Shown: positions 17,272 to 26,276 of the stretch, one piece after another
Position numbering within the stretch: position 1 is the first letter of the stretch
Layout of the letters: every line of letters begins with the position of its first letter
Assembly (NCBI RefSeq): GCF_019635935.1
Contig: NZ_JAHBYN010000001.1
Location: 1,364,001-1,428,000 of the forward strand
Length of the DNA stretch: 64,000 nucleotides
DNA from: Parvibaculum sp.
GTDB lineage: Bacteria > Pseudomonadota > Alphaproteobacteria > Parvibaculales > Parvibaculaceae
Reading direction: 5' to 3'
The notes under the pieces: generated by a model
The model's input: only the letters and a program-made list of their open reading frames with translations
The model's database searches: none
Told to the model about the DNA's origin: nothing
Position numbers and translations under genes: made by a program

Positions 17272-17652
17272 TTATTCCGGCGCGCGTTCCCAGACCAGCG
17301 TTTCGCCGAAAATCGGAATGCCGACATAGGGCCGGAGCTTCAGCCGGTTGGCGTCGAGCATCTCGATATTGCAATCGTAGCTTTTGTCCTTCGCGCGGCT
17401 ATAGGCTGTTCCCGACCATTTGCCGCCGCCCGCCGCCTCAAAGTCGATCAGGATTTTGGTGACGGAACCGGCATCGCCGTCAGGATTCGAGAGGATTTCG
17501 ACGACAGTGCCGCACAGCGCATCGCCGCAGGGCGCAATCTCGACCACGGCGTCCTCCTCAGGCGCAATCCAGCGGCCCTCCGGGCCTTCAAGTGCAGTGG
17601 CCCGCACAGCAAGGAGCAGAGCGGCGACACAAACGGCAGATGCGATGCGCAT
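17272..17652 (-). CDS. Exported DUF2147 protein
   Basis: A 126-residue protein with a signal peptide (MRIASAVCVAALLLAVRATA) followed by GRWIAPEEDAVVEIAPCGDALCG, the start of DUF2147. The domain ends with the family's LKLRPYVGIPIFGETLVWER block. GGGGGAGGA precedes the ATG. The two Cys in the APCGDALCG motif are typical and may form a disulfide. DUF2147 proteins are small periplasmic beta-rich proteins of unknown role. The gene stands alone between the sulfatase and CYP153 genes on the same strand, with gaps of about 100-130 bases. Confidence 0.85.
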   Translation of the reverse strand: MRIASAVCVAALLLAVRATALEGPEGRWIAPEEDAVVEIAPCGDALCGTVVEILSNPDGDAGSVTKILIDFEAAGGGKWSGTAYSRAKDKSYDCNIEMLDANRLKLRPYVGIPIFGETLVWERAPE

Positions 17653-17756
17653 TGAAAATTCCTCCCCCCAACGATGCGTTTATAGCTCGCATCGCCGGGT
17701 GTGAGGGTCAACGGGCAAAAGCCCGCCGCACGGGAATGTGATCGGCAGCGGATGCC

Positions 17757-19421
17757 TCAGTTGGGCCAGTAGATATATTCGTCGTCTTCCGCTTGCCGCT
17801 CGCGCAGGCTCTTGTCGATCGAGACCGGCATCTCGACGCGCGACGGCCAGCCGGGCGCCTTCTGCTCGGCATTGTGGGCGTCGAGCAGCGCCGCAAGCTC
17901 GGCGACCTTTTCCGGACGTCCGGCTGCCAGGTTGTTCAGCTCGGTCGGATCGCTGTCGAGATCGAACAACCAGACCGCGTCGGGCCTTTCGGTGCGCTGC
18001 AGTTTCCAGCCCCGATGCAGGACCGTCTGGTAATGGCCGCTGCGCCAGAAGAGCGTTTCATGCAGCGGACTTTCGGCATCTTCCAATACGGTCAGCAGAT
18101 TGCGGCCATCGACGATCCGGTCATCGGGCACCGGCACGCCCGCCACCGCCGCCGCCGTCGCATAGAGGTCGAAATGATGCACCGGGTGGCTATATTCCAG
18201 CCCGGCCTCGATCTTCGCCGGCCATTTAAGGAAGAAGGGCACGCGGATGCCGCCGCCGAAGAAGGTCGCCTTCCAGCCGCGATAGGGCTGGTTGATTTCG
18301 GGCAGACCGATGTAATGCGCGCCGCCATTGTCGGAGGTGAAGATGACGAGCGTGTTCTCCTCAAGCCCGTTCCGCTTCAGCGCATCCAGCACCTCGCCGA
18401 CACCACGGTCGAGCGCGCGGATCATCGCACCATAGACACGCAGCGTATGATCCTCGATGTGGGAAAGCGCGTCATAGTCTTCCTGCGTCGCCTGCAGCGG
18501 CGTGTGCGGCGCCCAATGCGCGAGGTAGAGGAAGAAGGGGCGGCTCTTGTTCGCTTCGATCGCCTTCACCGCCTCGTTGGTGAAATAGTCGGTCAGATAA
18601 CGGTCCGGCTCAAAGCGCGGGCCGCCATTCTTGCGCACGGCAAAACGCATATTGGCCCAGAGAAAGCGGTCGATCGGATCGAAATCGTTGCGCGCCTCGA
18701 CCGATGCGGGATCGTCGAGGTTGAGATAGAGGCCCGACGCCATCAGCAGGCTTTCATCGAACCCCTGGTCGTAGGCAGCCATGCCGTTGGTTTCGCCCAG
18801 ATGCCATTTGCCGATATGGATGGTGCGGTAGCCGGCATCCTGCAGCAGGTTGCCCATCGATATTTCGCTCTGCGGCATGCCCATCTCGGTGAAATGAAGC
18901 TCCTCGCCTTCCGCGTCGCGCAGCACGGTGTTGCGCAGCGCCGTTTCATCCTCGGCGGCGAAACGCGTGGTGATGCGCGCCATGCCGGGCGGCATCGGCG
19001 TAAATTCGAAACCGAAACGCGTCGGGTAGCGTCCCGACATCATGGCCGCGCGCGAGGGCGCGCAGGTGCCGCTGCCGGAATAACCATGCGAGAGGACGAG
19101 ACCGGCTTTCGCGATCGAGTCGATATTGGGGGTCGGCACCGAGCCGCCGGCGACGCCGCCTCCGTTTAAGGTGATGTTGTTCCAGCCGAGATCGTCGGCG
19201 ACGATCAACACGATGTTGGGCGGACGGTTCTCGGCCGCGGCCTGAGGCGCGTCGGGCCCCGCCGCCCATTCGACTGCCCGGTTGGGGCCGATCGGATCGC
19301 GCCAATCCATCATCATGGCCGGAAGCTGGATCGCATAGCGCTCGAAGGCGAACCAGCCCAGCGCCACCGCCGCAATCAGCACACCGCCGCCGATCGCAAG
19401 CCCTCTCTGTCCGATTTTCAT
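17757..19421 (-). CDS. Membrane-anchored sulfatase (arylsulfatase family)
   Basis: A 554-residue sulfatase. An N-terminal membrane anchor (residues 10-25) is followed by NIVLIVADDLGWNN, the metal-binding start of the alkaline-phosphatase-superfamily fold. The active-site motif is CAPSR with Cys120, which must be converted to formylglycine by a separate maturation enzyme not present here. Further blocks are HIGKWHLGE, FLYLAHWAPHTP and FTSDNGGAHYIGLPE. Catalysis is expected on the periplasmic side, releasing sulfate from an organic sulfate ester. GGGGAGG precedes the ATG. It diverges from the beta-oxidation gene, with 200 bases between them. The substrate is unknown. Confidence 0.9.
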   Translation of the reverse strand: MKIGQRGLAIGGGVLIAAVALGWFAFERYAIQLPAMMMDWRDPIGPNRAVEWAAGPDAPQAAAENRPPNIVLIVADDLGWNNITLNGGGVAGGSVPTPNIDSIAKAGLVLSHGYSGSGTCAPSRAAMMSGRYPTRFGFEFTPMPPGMARITTRFAAEDETALRNTVLRDAEGEELHFTEMGMPQSEISMGNLLQDAGYRTIHIGKWHLGETNGMAAYDQGFDESLLMASGLYLNLDDPASVEARNDFDPIDRFLWANMRFAVRKNGGPRFEPDRYLTDYFTNEAVKAIEANKSRPFFLYLAHWAPHTPLQATQEDYDALSHIEDHTLRVYGAMIRALDRGVGEVLDALKRNGLEENTLVIFTSDNGGAHYIGLPEINQPYRGWKATFFGGGIRVPFFLKWPAKIEAGLEYSHPVHHFDLYATAAAVAGVPVPDDRIVDGRNLLTVLEDAESPLHETLFWRSGHYQTVLHRGWKLQRTERPDAVWLFDLDSDPTELNNLAAGRPEKVAELAALLDAHNAEQKAPGWPSRVEMPVSIDKSLRERQAEDDEYIYWPN

Positions 19422-19620
19422 GGATCCAACCTCCCCTTTCCTCTTTGGCCCCGGATTTTAATGAAACGCATTAACAGGTCAAGCTTGCGGGCGGTGTGCC
19501 TGTTCACCCGCCGACCGGGGCCGTGAGCCGCTGTACAGCGCCGCGTCTGGCGCGGGCGGGCCCCGCCGCTATAATCCCGGCCTCAAAACACCAGAAGAAT
19601 AACCGCCGGGAGGCCCCTCC

Positions 19621-21699
19621 ATGACCAAGATCAACGATGTCGCCACGCTGGAGAAAGAAGGCGAGATCGCCGTTCTGACGCTGAACTCGCCGCCGGTGAA
19701 CGCCCTGTCCGGGCCGGTGCGCGAAGGCATCAACAACGGCATCAAACAGGCGATCGACGACGCGGACGTGAAGGCCATCGTTCTGATCTGCGAGGGCCGC
19801 ACCTTCATCGCCGGCGCCGACATCACCGAGTTCGGCAAGGCGCCGTCGGGCCCGAGCCTGTTCGATGCGCTGGCGATGATCGAACACGGGCCGAAGCCCG
19901 TCGTCGCGGCAATCCACGGCACGGCATTGGGCGGCGGCCTCGAAGTGGCGCTGACCTGCCATTACCGCGTGGCGGTGCCGTCCGCCAAATGCGGGCTGCC
20001 GGAAGTGAACCTCGGCCTCCTGCCGGGCGCCGGCGGCACGCAGCGCCTGCCCCGCATCGTCGGGCCGGAGAAGGCACTCGAAATGGTGACGAGCGGCCAA
20101 CATGTCGGCGCGAAGAAGTGCCTCGAAATGGGCCTCGTCGACGACCTCGCCGAAGAAGGAAAGCTGCGCGAAGGCGCGGTCGCCTTCGCGAAAAAGATCG
20201 TTGCCGAGAAGCGGCCGCTGAAGAAGGTGCGCGACCTCAACGAGAAAGTGGAAGCGGCGCGCGGCAAGCCGGAAATTTTCTCCGAATTCCGCAAGGCCAA
20301 TGCCCGCAAGTTCCGCGGCTTCCTGGCGCCCGAATACAACATCCAGTGCATCGAGGCGGCAGTGAACCTGCCCTTCGACGAAGGCATCAAGGTCGAGCAG
20401 AAGCTGTTCCGCGAACTGGTGACCGGCACGCAGTCGGCCGCGCAGCGCCATGTCTTCTTTGCCGAACGTCAGGTCTGGAAGCTGCCGGACGTGCCGGCCG
20501 ACACGCCGACGATTCCTGTGAACAAGGTCGGCATCATCGGCGCCGGCACAATGGGCGGCGGCATCGCCATGAACTTCCTGAATGTCGGCCTCCCCGTCAC
20601 CATCGTGGAGACGAAGCAGGAAGCGCTGGACCGGGGCATCGCCACCATCCGCAAGAACTACGAGAATTCGGCCAAGAAGGGCCGCTTCTCCATGGAGGAA
20701 GTCGAGAAGCGCATGGGCCTGCTGACAGGTTCGCTCGACATGAACGCGCTCGCCGACAGCGACCTCGTGATCGAGGCCGTGTTCGAGAACATGGACATCA
20801 AGAAGGAAGTGTTTTCGAAGCTCGACAAGATCGTCAAGCAGGGCGCCATTCTCGCGACCAACACCTCGGCCCTCAACATCGACGAAATCGCCACCGCCGT
20901 GAAGCGGCCGGAAGCGGTGATCGGCCTGCATTTCTTCTCGCCCGCCAATGTGATGCGGCTTCTCGAAGTCGTGCGCGCCGACAAGACCTCGAAGCCCGTC
21001 ATCGCCACCTCGATGCAGATGGCGAAGAAGATCGGCAAGATCGCCGCTCTTGTGGGCGTCTGCCCCGGCTTTGTCGGCAACCGCATTCTCGCCCAGCGCC
21101 AGCGCGAGGCGCAGAAGCTGATCCTCGAAGGCGCGATGCCCTGGGATGTCGACCGCGTGCTCTACGATTTCGGCCTGCCGATGGGCCCCTTTGCCATGTC
21201 GGACCTTGCCGGTCTCGATATCGGCTGGTCGAAGGAAAAGTCGAAAGGCGAGACGATCCGCGACAAGCTCTGCGAAATGGACCGCCGCGGCCAGAAGACA
21301 GGCGCGGGCTTCTACGATTACGACGAGAACCGCAACGCGAAACCTTCGCCGGTCGTCGAGAAAATCATCCTCGATCACGCCGCCAGCAAGGGCATCAACC
21401 GCCGCAAGATTTCGGACGATGAAATCCTCGAACGCTGCATCTATCCGATGATCAACGAAGGCGCGAAGATCCTGGAAGAAGGAAAGGCGATCCGCTCCTC
21501 CGACATCGATATCGTGTGGATCAACGGCTACGGCTTCCCGGTCTATCGCGGCGGCCCGATGTTCTATGGCGACACGGTGGGCGCAGACAAGGTGCTGGCC
21601 AAGATGAAGGAGTTCCAGGCGCAGATGGGCGACGACTTCAAGCCCGCCGCGCTTCTGGAAAAGATTGTCGCGGAAGGCAAGAAGTTCTCGGACTTCTGA
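19621..21699 (+). CDS. Fatty-acid oxidation multifunctional enzyme (enoyl-CoA hydratase / 3-hydroxyacyl-CoA dehydrogenase)
   Basis: A 692-residue FadB/FadJ-type fusion. Residues 1-190 are the enoyl-CoA hydratase/isomerase fold ([13 protein letters not shown], then [20 protein letters not shown]). From residue 302 the 3-hydroxyacyl-CoA dehydrogenase begins with a Rossmann motif ([17 protein letters not shown]) and the catalytic [17 protein letters not shown]. The C-terminal dehydrogenase domains follow. The length is close to FadJ (about 714). It catalyses hydration and NAD-dependent oxidation in beta-oxidation in the cytoplasm. No thiolase gene is adjacent. GGGAGG precedes the ATG. A hairpin terminator lies just after the stop. 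Confidence 0.95.
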   Translation: MTKINDVATLEKEGEIAVLTLNSPPVNALSGPVREGINNGIKQAIDDADVKAIVLICEGRTFIAGADITEFGKAPSGPSLFDALAMIEHGPKPVVAAIHGTALGGGLEVALTCHYRVAVPSAKCGLPEVNLGLLPGAGGTQRLPRIVGPEKALEMVTSGQHVGAKKCLEMGLVDDLAEEGKLREGAVAFAKKIVAEKRPLKKVRDLNEKVEAARGKPEIFSEFRKANARKFRGFLAPEYNIQCIEAAVNLPFDEGIKVEQKLFRELVTGTQSAAQRHVFFAERQVWKLPDVPADTPTIPVNKVGIIGAGTMGGGIAMNFLNVGLPVTIVETKQEALDRGIATIRKNYENSAKKGRFSMEEVEKRMGLLTGSLDMNALADSDLVIEAVFENMDIKKEVFSKLDKIVKQGAILATNTSALNIDEIATAVKRPEAVIGLHFFSPANVMRLLEVVRADKTSKPVIATSMQMAKKIGKIAALVGVCPGFVGNRILAQRQREAQKLILEGAMPWDVDRVLYDFGLPMGPFAMSDLAGLDIGWSKEKSKGETIRDKLCEMDRRGQKTGAGFYDYDENRNAKPSPVVEKIILDHAASKGINRRKISDDEILERCIYPMINEGAKILEEGKAIRSSDIDIVWINGYGFPVYRGGPMFYGDTVGADKVLAKMKEFQAQMGDDFKPAALLEKIVAEGKKFSDF

Positions 21700-21711
21700 T
21701 CGAATGAAGAA

Positions 21712-21745
21712 CGGGGCGGCCCGCAAGGACCGCCCCGAACTGTTT
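21712..21745 (+). terminator. Hairpin after the beta-oxidation gene
   Basis: CGGGGCGG (21712-21719) pairs perfectly with CCGCCCCG (21730-21737) around a 10-base loop, followed by AACTGTTT. It lies 12 bases after the stop and 19 bases before the next start codon, so it could be a partial terminator separating the enzyme from the small downstream gene. The T run is weak. Confidence 0.5.
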
Positions 21746-21763
21746 CCGGCGGGGAGAATTTTG

Positions 21764-22132
21764 ATGAGCGACAACGAAAAAATCATTCGCGACTTCGTCG
21801 ACGCCTGGCCGCGTCTCGACGTGGCGGAAATCGTCGGCTATTTCGCCGAGGACGGCGTCTATCACAACATGATGCTGGAGCCGGTGAAGGGGCGCGAGGC
21901 GCTGACGGGCTTTATCGGCGCCTTCGTCGCCAACTGGTCCGACACGAAATGGGAAATCCTCAACCTCGTCTCGCGCGGCGACATTGTGATTGCCGAACGC
22001 GTCGACCGCATGAAGGTCGGTGGAAAGCCGGTAGCGCTCCCCTGTTGCGGCGTCTTCGAAATGGAAAACGGCAAGATCAAGGTCTGGCGCGACTATTTCG
22101 ATCTCGGCACATTCACCAAGGCCGCGAGCTGA
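21764..22132 (+). CDS. Limonene-1,2-epoxide hydrolase-like / NTF2-fold protein
   Basis: A 122-residue protein of the NTF2-like fold. The sequence follows limonene-1,2-epoxide hydrolase: FAEDGVYHNMMLEPVKGREAL near the start, then IVIAERVDRM and IKVWRDYFDLGTF, which supply the Arg, Asp and Asp of the family's catalytic triad. The start at 21764 has GGGGAG ahead of it; upstream in-frame codons run through the terminator and are rejected. It probably hydrates an epoxide or related small molecule in the cytoplasm. Placement after the beta-oxidation gene suggests a side step in lipid or terpenoid breakdown, but the substrate is not defined. Confidence 0.75.
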   Translation: MSDNEKIIRDFVDAWPRLDVAEIVGYFAEDGVYHNMMLEPVKGREALTGFIGAFVANWSDTKWEILNLVSRGDIVIAERVDRMKVGGKPVALPCCGVFEMENGKIKVWRDYFDLGTFTKAAS

Positions 22133-22139
22133 CCACCGC

Positions 22140-22883
22140 CTAGAAGTCCCAGCCGGGGCCCGGAATGGCGCGATAGGCCTGGGTCAGCGCATCCGACCAT
22201 GAGCGGCGCAGATCGGCGAAATAGGGATCGTCGTCCTTGATGCGCCGTTGCAGCGCGACCTTCAGCGCCTTGCGGCGATAGACCATCAGGTCGATCGGCA
22301 TGCCGACCGACAGGTTGGAGCGCATGGTCGAATCCATCGAAATCAGCGCCAGCTTCAACCCGTCGCCGAGATCTGTGTCGTAGTTCAGCGCCCGGTCGAT
22401 GATCGGCTTGCCGTATTTGTGTTCGCCGATCTGGAGATAGGGCGTGTCTTCCGTCGCCTCGATGTAGTTGCCGGCCGAATAGATCTGGAAGAGCCGCAGC
22501 TCGCCATTGCCGACCTGCCCGCCGAGCAGGATCGAGACGTTGAAGTCGCCGGCCTGTGCCTCAAGCGAAGGCCCGTCGGTGCGGTAGACATCGCGCACCG
22601 CCTGCCCCATCAGCTGCGCGGCGCGCACCATGGTCGGCACGGTGTGCAGGGTTTCGAGTTCCTCGCTATCGCCGAGCCTGACCCCCTGCTCGACCGCGCG
22701 GTTGACCGCCGCCTGGCTGACCGCGAGATTGCCGGCCGTCATCAGCCCGATCACGCGGTCGCCCGGATGCTCGATGACGCTCAGTTTTCGGAAAGTGGAG
22801 ATATTGTCGACGCCCGCATTGGTGCGGGTGTCCGCCAGCATAACAAGGCCGCCTTCAAGCCGAAGCGCGACGCAATAGGTCAT
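22140..22883 (-). CDS. Anbu proteasome-type peptidase
   Basis: A 247-residue Ntn-hydrolase of the Anbu (bacterial proteasome homologue) family. Removal of Met exposes Thr2 (MTYCVAL) as nucleophile, with Asp18 and Lys33 (ADTRTNAGVDNISTFRKL) in the expected positions. Anbu proteins assemble into open helical rings. The gene is last of four on the minus strand after transglutaminase, alpha-E and ATP-grasp genes, the gene neighbourhood known for Anbu. The natural substrate is unknown; a role in processing an ATP-grasp/transglutaminase-made peptide has been proposed for such clusters. It converges with the epoxide-hydrolase-like gene, with 7 bases between the stops. Confidence 0.9.
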   Translation of the reverse strand: MTYCVALRLEGGLVMLADTRTNAGVDNISTFRKLSVIEHPGDRVIGLMTAGNLAVSQAAVNRAVEQGVRLGDSEELETLHTVPTMVRAAQLMGQAVRDVYRTDGPSLEAQAGDFNVSILLGGQVGNGELRLFQIYSAGNYIEATEDTPYLQIGEHKYGKPIIDRALNYDTDLGDGLKLALISMDSTMRSNLSVGMPIDLMVYRRKALKVALQRRIKDDDPYFADLRRSWSDALTQAYRAIPGPGWDF

Positions 22884-22927
22884 CGAAGTCTCCCGATCTC
22901 ATCCGTTTCTTGTCGTCAGGGCCTGCG

Positions 22928-23746
22928 CTATTGCTGCGCCGCTCCGTCGTCCACCTTGAGGCGCACCTCGAGTGTTTCCTCGCCGCCGCCACGCCGGCGC
23001 CCCCGGACGGGCGAGGCCTCCAGATAGTCGAGACCGCAGGCGACCCGCACATGGGCTTCTGTCGGGCAGATACGGTTGGCGACGTCGAAGCCGACCCATC
23101 CGAGGCCATCAATACAGGCTTCAGCCCAGGCATGGCTAGCCTCATATTCGGTGTCGCCCTCGAACCAGAGATAGCCGCTGACATAGCGCGCCGGAAGGCC
23201 GAGATGGCGGGCGGCCGAGAGAAAGACATGGGTGTGGTCCTGGCAGACGCCATAGCCGTGGGCCAGCGCCTCGGCCGCGGTCGTCGCGGCATGGGTTTCG
23301 CCGATCCGGTAGTCGATGGCATCGCGCACCGCATCCATCAGCCGGTGGGCCAGATCGAGAGGCGTGCCGTCCGATGCGGTTTGCGCGGCGGCGGCCAGCG
23401 CGCGGATCGCTGCATCGAGCGCCGTCAGTTCGGTCTGGCGCAGGAAGTAAAGCGGTGGCAGCGGCTCCGACGTGCCGGCAACGACGCCGCCGGCATCCGA
23501 CGTCTCGACCTCGCCCTCGACGCTGATCGTCAGCGCCTCGTGCAACCGGTCGAGATAAAGCATCTGCAGGACATTCCCGTAGGCGTCACGGCTTTCGCGA
23601 ACCCGGCCAGCGGGCATGGCGGTCACCCGCCAGGAGAGGACTTTCTGCCCGGTATGGCCCAACGGAACGAGCCGGAGCGCCTGCACCGAATAGTTGGCGG
23701 GCCCTTCATAGCGATAGGTCGTTTCCTGACGGATCAGAATTCGCAT
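22928..23746 (-). CDS. Transglutaminase-like cysteine protease family protein
   Basis: A 272-residue cytoplasmic protein. The N-terminal 100 residues are the bacterial transglutaminase-like N domain (RQETTYRYEGPANYSVQ). The catalytic core has Cys168 (GYGVCQDHTH), His205 (ASHAWAEA) and Asp221 (GFDVAN), so the triad is intact. It is the third gene of the Anbu cluster, 12 bases after the alpha-E gene. The family may hydrolyse or form isopeptide bonds on the product of the ATP-grasp partner; the actual reaction is not known. Confidence 0.9.
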   Translation of the reverse strand: MRILIRQETTYRYEGPANYSVQALRLVPLGHTGQKVLSWRVTAMPAGRVRESRDAYGNVLQMLYLDRLHEALTISVEGEVETSDAGGVVAGTSEPLPPLYFLRQTELTALDAAIRALAAAAQTASDGTPLDLAHRLMDAVRDAIDYRIGETHAATTAAEALAHGYGVCQDHTHVFLSAARHLGLPARYVSGYLWFEGDTEYEASHAWAEACIDGLGWVGFDVANRICPTEAHVRVACGLDYLEASPVRGRRRGGGEETLEVRLKVDDGAAQQ

Positions 23747-23758
23747 TTGATCATCATA

Positions 23759-24700
23759 TCACATCAGGTAGCCGCGGCTGATCTCGACGCCGAGCCGGTC
23801 GTTCTGGGCGATGTGTTCGGTCAGGAACTCATGCAGGCCCTGCCGGAATACGTCCTCGATCTTGCCGAAGCGCAGGCGCGAATGAACCTGACCCGCCATG
23901 CGATGCGCTTCGTTGCGCTGGCCATATTCCTCACCGAGCTTGTCGAGACAATCTTTCATTTCGGCCGCGCAGCTGATCAGCGAACGCGGCATTTCCTCGC
24001 GCATGATCAGAAACTCGGCGATCAGCCAGGGCTTCAGGCCTTCCTTGTAGACCGCGTGATAGCTGCGATAACCGGATACCGCGCGAAGGATCGCCGCCCA
24101 TTGATAGTAGTCGATTCCGCCGCCGACCTCGGCATGTTCGGGCAGCAGCAAATGATACTTGACGTCGAGGATGCGCGCGGTGTTGTCGCTGCGCTCGATG
24201 AAGGTGCCGAGCCGGGTGAAGTAGTAGCTGTCGCGGCGGAGCATGGTGGCGACGGTGCCGCCGTGAAACAGCAGCGACCGGTCTTTCACCCAATCGAGAA
24301 AGCGGTGAAGCCCGCTGCCGCGCACCCGCGCCTCGTTCCACCCCGGCAATTCGAGCCACGCCGTGTTGAGGCTTTCCCATTGCTCGGTGGTGAGCGCGGT
24401 ACGAACGGCGCGCGCGTTGCGCCGCGCCGTTTCGATGCAGCAACGGATGCTCGACGGGTTGTCGGGGTCGAAAGCGAGATAGGAAATGACGTTCTCGGGC
24501 GTTGCTTCTTCGTGCTTTTCGTAAAAACCCTCCTCACAGCCCGACACGACCACTGTCGAATGCCATTCGCTGCCATCGGCATCGACAGTCGAAGGCATCA
24601 GCGACAAGCGATCCGTGACCCGCAGGATGCGCGCCAGGTTCTCGGCGCGCTCCATGTAGCGTGCCAGCCAGAACAGATTGTCGGCGGTGCGGCTCAACAT
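23759..24700 (-). CDS. Alpha-E domain protein
   Basis: A 313-residue all-helical protein. It opens MLSRTADNLFWLARYMERAENLARILRV in two blocks, the hallmark of alpha-E proteins, and contains the conserved RDSYYFTRLGTFIERSDNTARILDVKYH region. Alpha-E proteins are found with circularly permuted ATP-grasp enzymes and transglutaminases and have no proven activity; they may act as scaffold or carrier. It starts 4 bases after the ATP-grasp stop and is followed after 12 bases by the transglutaminase gene, so the cluster is one operon. Confidence 0.9.
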   Translation of the reverse strand: MLSRTADNLFWLARYMERAENLARILRVTDRLSLMPSTVDADGSEWHSTVVVSGCEEGFYEKHEEATPENVISYLAFDPDNPSSIRCCIETARRNARAVRTALTTEQWESLNTAWLELPGWNEARVRGSGLHRFLDWVKDRSLLFHGGTVATMLRRDSYYFTRLGTFIERSDNTARILDVKYHLLLPEHAEVGGGIDYYQWAAILRAVSGYRSYHAVYKEGLKPWLIAEFLIMREEMPRSLISCAAEMKDCLDKLGEEYGQRNEAHRMAGQVHSRLRFGKIEDVFRQGLHEFLTEHIAQNDRLGVEISRGYLM

Positions 24701-24704
24701 GGGC

Positions 24705-26123
24705 TCATCCCTTCAGCACCCATGTATCCTTGGTCCCGCCGCCCTGGCTCGAATTGACGACCAGCGACCCTTCGCGCATCGCCACGCGCGTCAATCCGCC
24801 AGGCACAACCCGCATGTCGGCGCCCGAAAGAACGAAGGGCCGCAGATCGACATGCCGTGGCGCCACGCCCTCGTCGACAAAGGTCGGACAGGTCGAGAGC
24901 GCCAGCGTCGGCTGGGCGATGTATTTCTCGGGCATCGTCTCGAGCCGCAATGCGAATTCGCCAATCTCCTCTTTTGTTGCCTTGGGGCCGACAAGCATGC
25001 CGTAGCCGCCCGAGCCGTGAACTTCCTTGACGACAAGCTCATGCAGATGAGCGCGCACATAGGCAGCCTCGTCCGGCTCGCTGCAGCGCCAGGTAGGGAC
25101 ATTTTTGAGGATCGGCTTCTCGCCGAGATAGAACTCGATCATCTTCGGCACATAGGTGTAGATCGACTTGTCGTCGGCGATGCCGGCACCGATTGCGTTG
25201 GTAAGATTGACGTTGCCGGCGCGATAGGCGCTCATCAGACCGGCGACACCGAGCGCCGAATCCGGCCGGAAGGTCAGCGGATCGAGAAAATCATCGTCGA
25301 CCCGGCGATAGATGACATCGACACGCTTCGGTCCCTGTGTGGTGCGCATGTAGACAACGTCGTCCATCACATAGAGATCGGGACCTTCGACAAGCTCGAC
25401 GCCCATCTGGTCGGCCAGAAACGAGTGTTCGTAATAGGCGCTGTTGTAGATGCCGGGCGTCAGCACCGCGACGGTCGGCTCGCCGATGCAATTGCGCGGC
25501 GCGACCGACGAAAGCGTCTTCAGAAGATCGTCGCAATAGTGGTCGACCGGCGCAACATTGTGGCGCGCGAACAGATCGGGGAACAGCCGCATGGTGATTT
25601 CGCGGTTCTCCAGCATGTAGGAAACACCGGAAGGCGTGCGGCAATTGTCCTCCAGCACGTAGAACTCTTCCGGCCCGACGCGGACCATGTCGATACCGGC
25701 GATGTTGGTGTAGACATTGTGCGGAACGGCGACGCCCTGCATTTGCGCACGCCATGTTTCGTTGAGCAGCACCTGATCGCGCGGCACAACGCCCGCATTC
25801 AGGATTTCCTGCGCGCCATAGACGTCGGCAATGAATGCGTTCAGCGCCTTGACGCGCTGCAGGAGCCCGCTCGAAATCTGCCGCCATTCGGCGGCTTCCA
25901 GGATGCGCGGGATGATGTCGAAGGGAATAATGCGCTCCGGATCGCCGCCTTCGCCATAGACCGCAAAGGTAATGCCGATACGGCGAAAAAACGTCTCGGC
26001 CTCGTCGCGCCGGAGGGTCAATATCTCGGTCGGCGTCTCGTCGAGCCAGGCTTGCAGCGTCCGATAGGCCTGCCGGACCTCCGCGCCCCGGGATCCCATT
26101 TCGTCAAAGAAGGCCGACGCCAT
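24705..26123 (-). CDS. Circularly permuted type-2 ATP-grasp protein
   Basis: A 472-residue protein of the circularly permuted ATP-grasp family (CP_ATPgrasp). Conserved blocks include GVPHNVYTNIAGIDMVR written here as AVPHNVYTNIAGIDMVR, YVLEDNCRTPSGVSYMLENR, VDVIYRRVDDDFLDPLTF, and KEVHGSGGYGMLVGP near the nucleotide site. Such enzymes are expected to ligate an amine to a carboxylate with ATP. AGGAGC precedes the ATG. It is the first gene of the four-gene Anbu cluster, and promoter signals should lie in the 150-base gap after the MltB-like gene. The product peptide is unknown. Confidence 0.9.
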   Translation of the reverse strand: MASAFFDEMGSRGAEVRQAYRTLQAWLDETPTEILTLRRDEAETFFRRIGITFAVYGEGGDPERIIPFDIIPRILEAAEWRQISSGLLQRVKALNAFIADVYGAQEILNAGVVPRDQVLLNETWRAQMQGVAVPHNVYTNIAGIDMVRVGPEEFYVLEDNCRTPSGVSYMLENREITMRLFPDLFARHNVAPVDHYCDDLLKTLSSVAPRNCIGEPTVAVLTPGIYNSAYYEHSFLADQMGVELVEGPDLYVMDDVVYMRTTQGPKRVDVIYRRVDDDFLDPLTFRPDSALGVAGLMSAYRAGNVNLTNAIGAGIADDKSIYTYVPKMIEFYLGEKPILKNVPTWRCSEPDEAAYVRAHLHELVVKEVHGSGGYGMLVGPKATKEEIGEFALRLETMPEKYIAQPTLALSTCPTFVDEGVAPRHVDLRPFVLSGADMRVVPGGLTRVAMREGSLVVNSSQGGGTKDTWVLKG

Positions 26124-26276
26124 ATTGCTCCTGTCGTTTGCGGCGAATTTTTTCGCCCGTTGACCCTACAGGGAGAGCAAGAGTGATGCCATTCCCGGAA
26201 ATGTGGCGTTTGCGGCATTGACCCGCAGAAACAGGCTACCTCAGTCGAAAAAACAGGCAGTCTGCCCAAATGATCT

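Noticed and set aside
19504..21786. Long open frame (760 codons) on the minus strand
   Set aside because: Antisense to the FadB/FadJ-type enzyme, which is certain.
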